A stretch of 6,353 nt of DNA from Bacteroidota bacterium (GTDB lineage Bacteria; Bacteroidota; Bacteroidia; Chitinophagales; LD1), in NCBI GenBank assembly GCA_018267435.1, contig JAFDYM010000534.1, positions 1 through 6,353 on the forward strand. The letters run 5' to 3'. Numbering within the stretch: the stretch's first letter is position 1; the number at the start of each line of letters is the position of its first letter. The position numbers and the translations under genes are program-made. Below are positions 6,221 through 6,353 of the stretch, one piece after another. The notes under the pieces were generated by a model, which did no database searches, had not been told where the DNA came from, and worked only from the letters and a program-made list of their open reading frames with translations.

Positions 6221-6236
6221 CCCGAAAAACTAAAAA
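6221..6236 (+). promoter_or_regulatory. A-rich translation leader of gldM
   Basis: CCCGAAAAACTAAAAA matches 15 of 16 bases of the gldL leader at 5365-5380. It ends 8 bases before the gldM ATG, against 5 bases at gldL. No classical Shine-Dalgarno is seen. It is probably an initiation element shared by the two motor genes. Confidence 0.5.
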
Positions 6237-6244
6237 ATAAAGAA

Positions 6245-6353
6245 ATGGCAGGTGGTAAATTAACCCCTAGGCAGAAGATGATTAACATGATGTATCTCGT
6301 GTTAACGGCCCTTCTAGCCTTGAACGTTTCGCAAGAGGTATTGAACGCCTTCA
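6245..6353 (+). CDS. gldM: GldM/PorM, T9SS motor stator-spanning protein, N-terminal fragment
   Basis: Only the first 36 codons are in the window. The product begins MAGGKLTPRQKMINMMYLVL and continues TALLALNVSQEVLNAF, the conserved GldM N-terminus. A short cytoplasmic tail (1-13) leads into the single inner-membrane helix (about 14-28), with VSQEVLNAF at the periplasmic exit. In the known complex a GldM dimer threads its two helices through a GldL pentamer, and its large periplasmic domain reaches the GldK/GldN ring. The ATG at 6245 follows the A-rich leader described at 6221-6236. It is 61 bp after gldL in the same direction and probably on the same transcript. The fragment is cut by the window edge, not visibly disrupted. 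Confidence 0.93.
   Translation, partial: MAGGKLTPRQKMINMMYLVLTALLALNVSQEVLNAF

Noticed and set aside
1..6353. CTAG frequency as a sign of foreign DNA
   Set aside because: CTAG occurs about as often as base composition predicts by rough count, and CTA is a used Leu codon here.

Overview
The window looks like a chromosomal segment of a Bacteroidota bacterium. The strongest evidence is the rightward gene order porP/sprF-like, gldK, gldL, gldM, the core of the type IX secretion system (T9SS) and gliding motility machine, which is essentially confined to this phylum. The A-rich leaders without clear Shine-Dalgarno sites and the TAnnTTTG-type promoter boxes fit the same phylum. I cannot name the genus. 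A member of the Chitinophagales or Sphingobacteriales would fit, but that is a guess.

Left part (1-2628, minus strand). Three leftward genes are present. The leftmost is a partial, exported CapA-like protein (PGA_cap / metallophosphatase-like fold). It runs off the window edge and has lost most signature residues of its family. Just upstream, with 2 bases between its stop codon and the CapA-like ATG, is a short NAD(P)-binding Rossmann protein of the TIP30/HTATIP2-like atypical SDR type. These two are almost certainly co-transcribed. Further right, after a 222-bp gap holding a small AT-rich hairpin, is a SnoaL/NTF2-like small protein, apparently with its own promoter.

Middle (2629-2871). This is a 243-bp divergent intergenic region. 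It holds a candidate -7 box for the NTF2-like gene, a three-unit 10-bp degenerate tandem repeat of a dispersed-looking type, and a pyrimidine-rich stretch with four related 9-mers leading into the porP-like gene.

Right part (2872-6353, plus strand). A PorP/SprF-like outer-membrane protein is followed by the lipoprotein GldK, the inner-membrane motor protein GldL and the first 36 residues of GldM. In the known T9SS, GldL and GldM form the proton-driven inner-membrane motor. GldM spans the periplasm to the GldK/GldN ring under the outer membrane, and PorP/SprF-type proteins sit in the outer membrane. A candidate promoter lies between porP and gldK. gldL and gldM have nearly identical 16-nt A-rich leaders. 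gldK, and less clearly gldL, have codon usage suggesting higher expression than the left-hand genes.

The core system here is known, not new. The points most worth a second look are the degenerate CapA-like protein, the Gly/Glu-rich insert in GldK encoded around a 16-bp direct repeat, the twin gldL/gldM leaders, and the small repeats upstream of porP. I see no tRNA, rRNA, CRISPR array, insertion sequence or phage gene.
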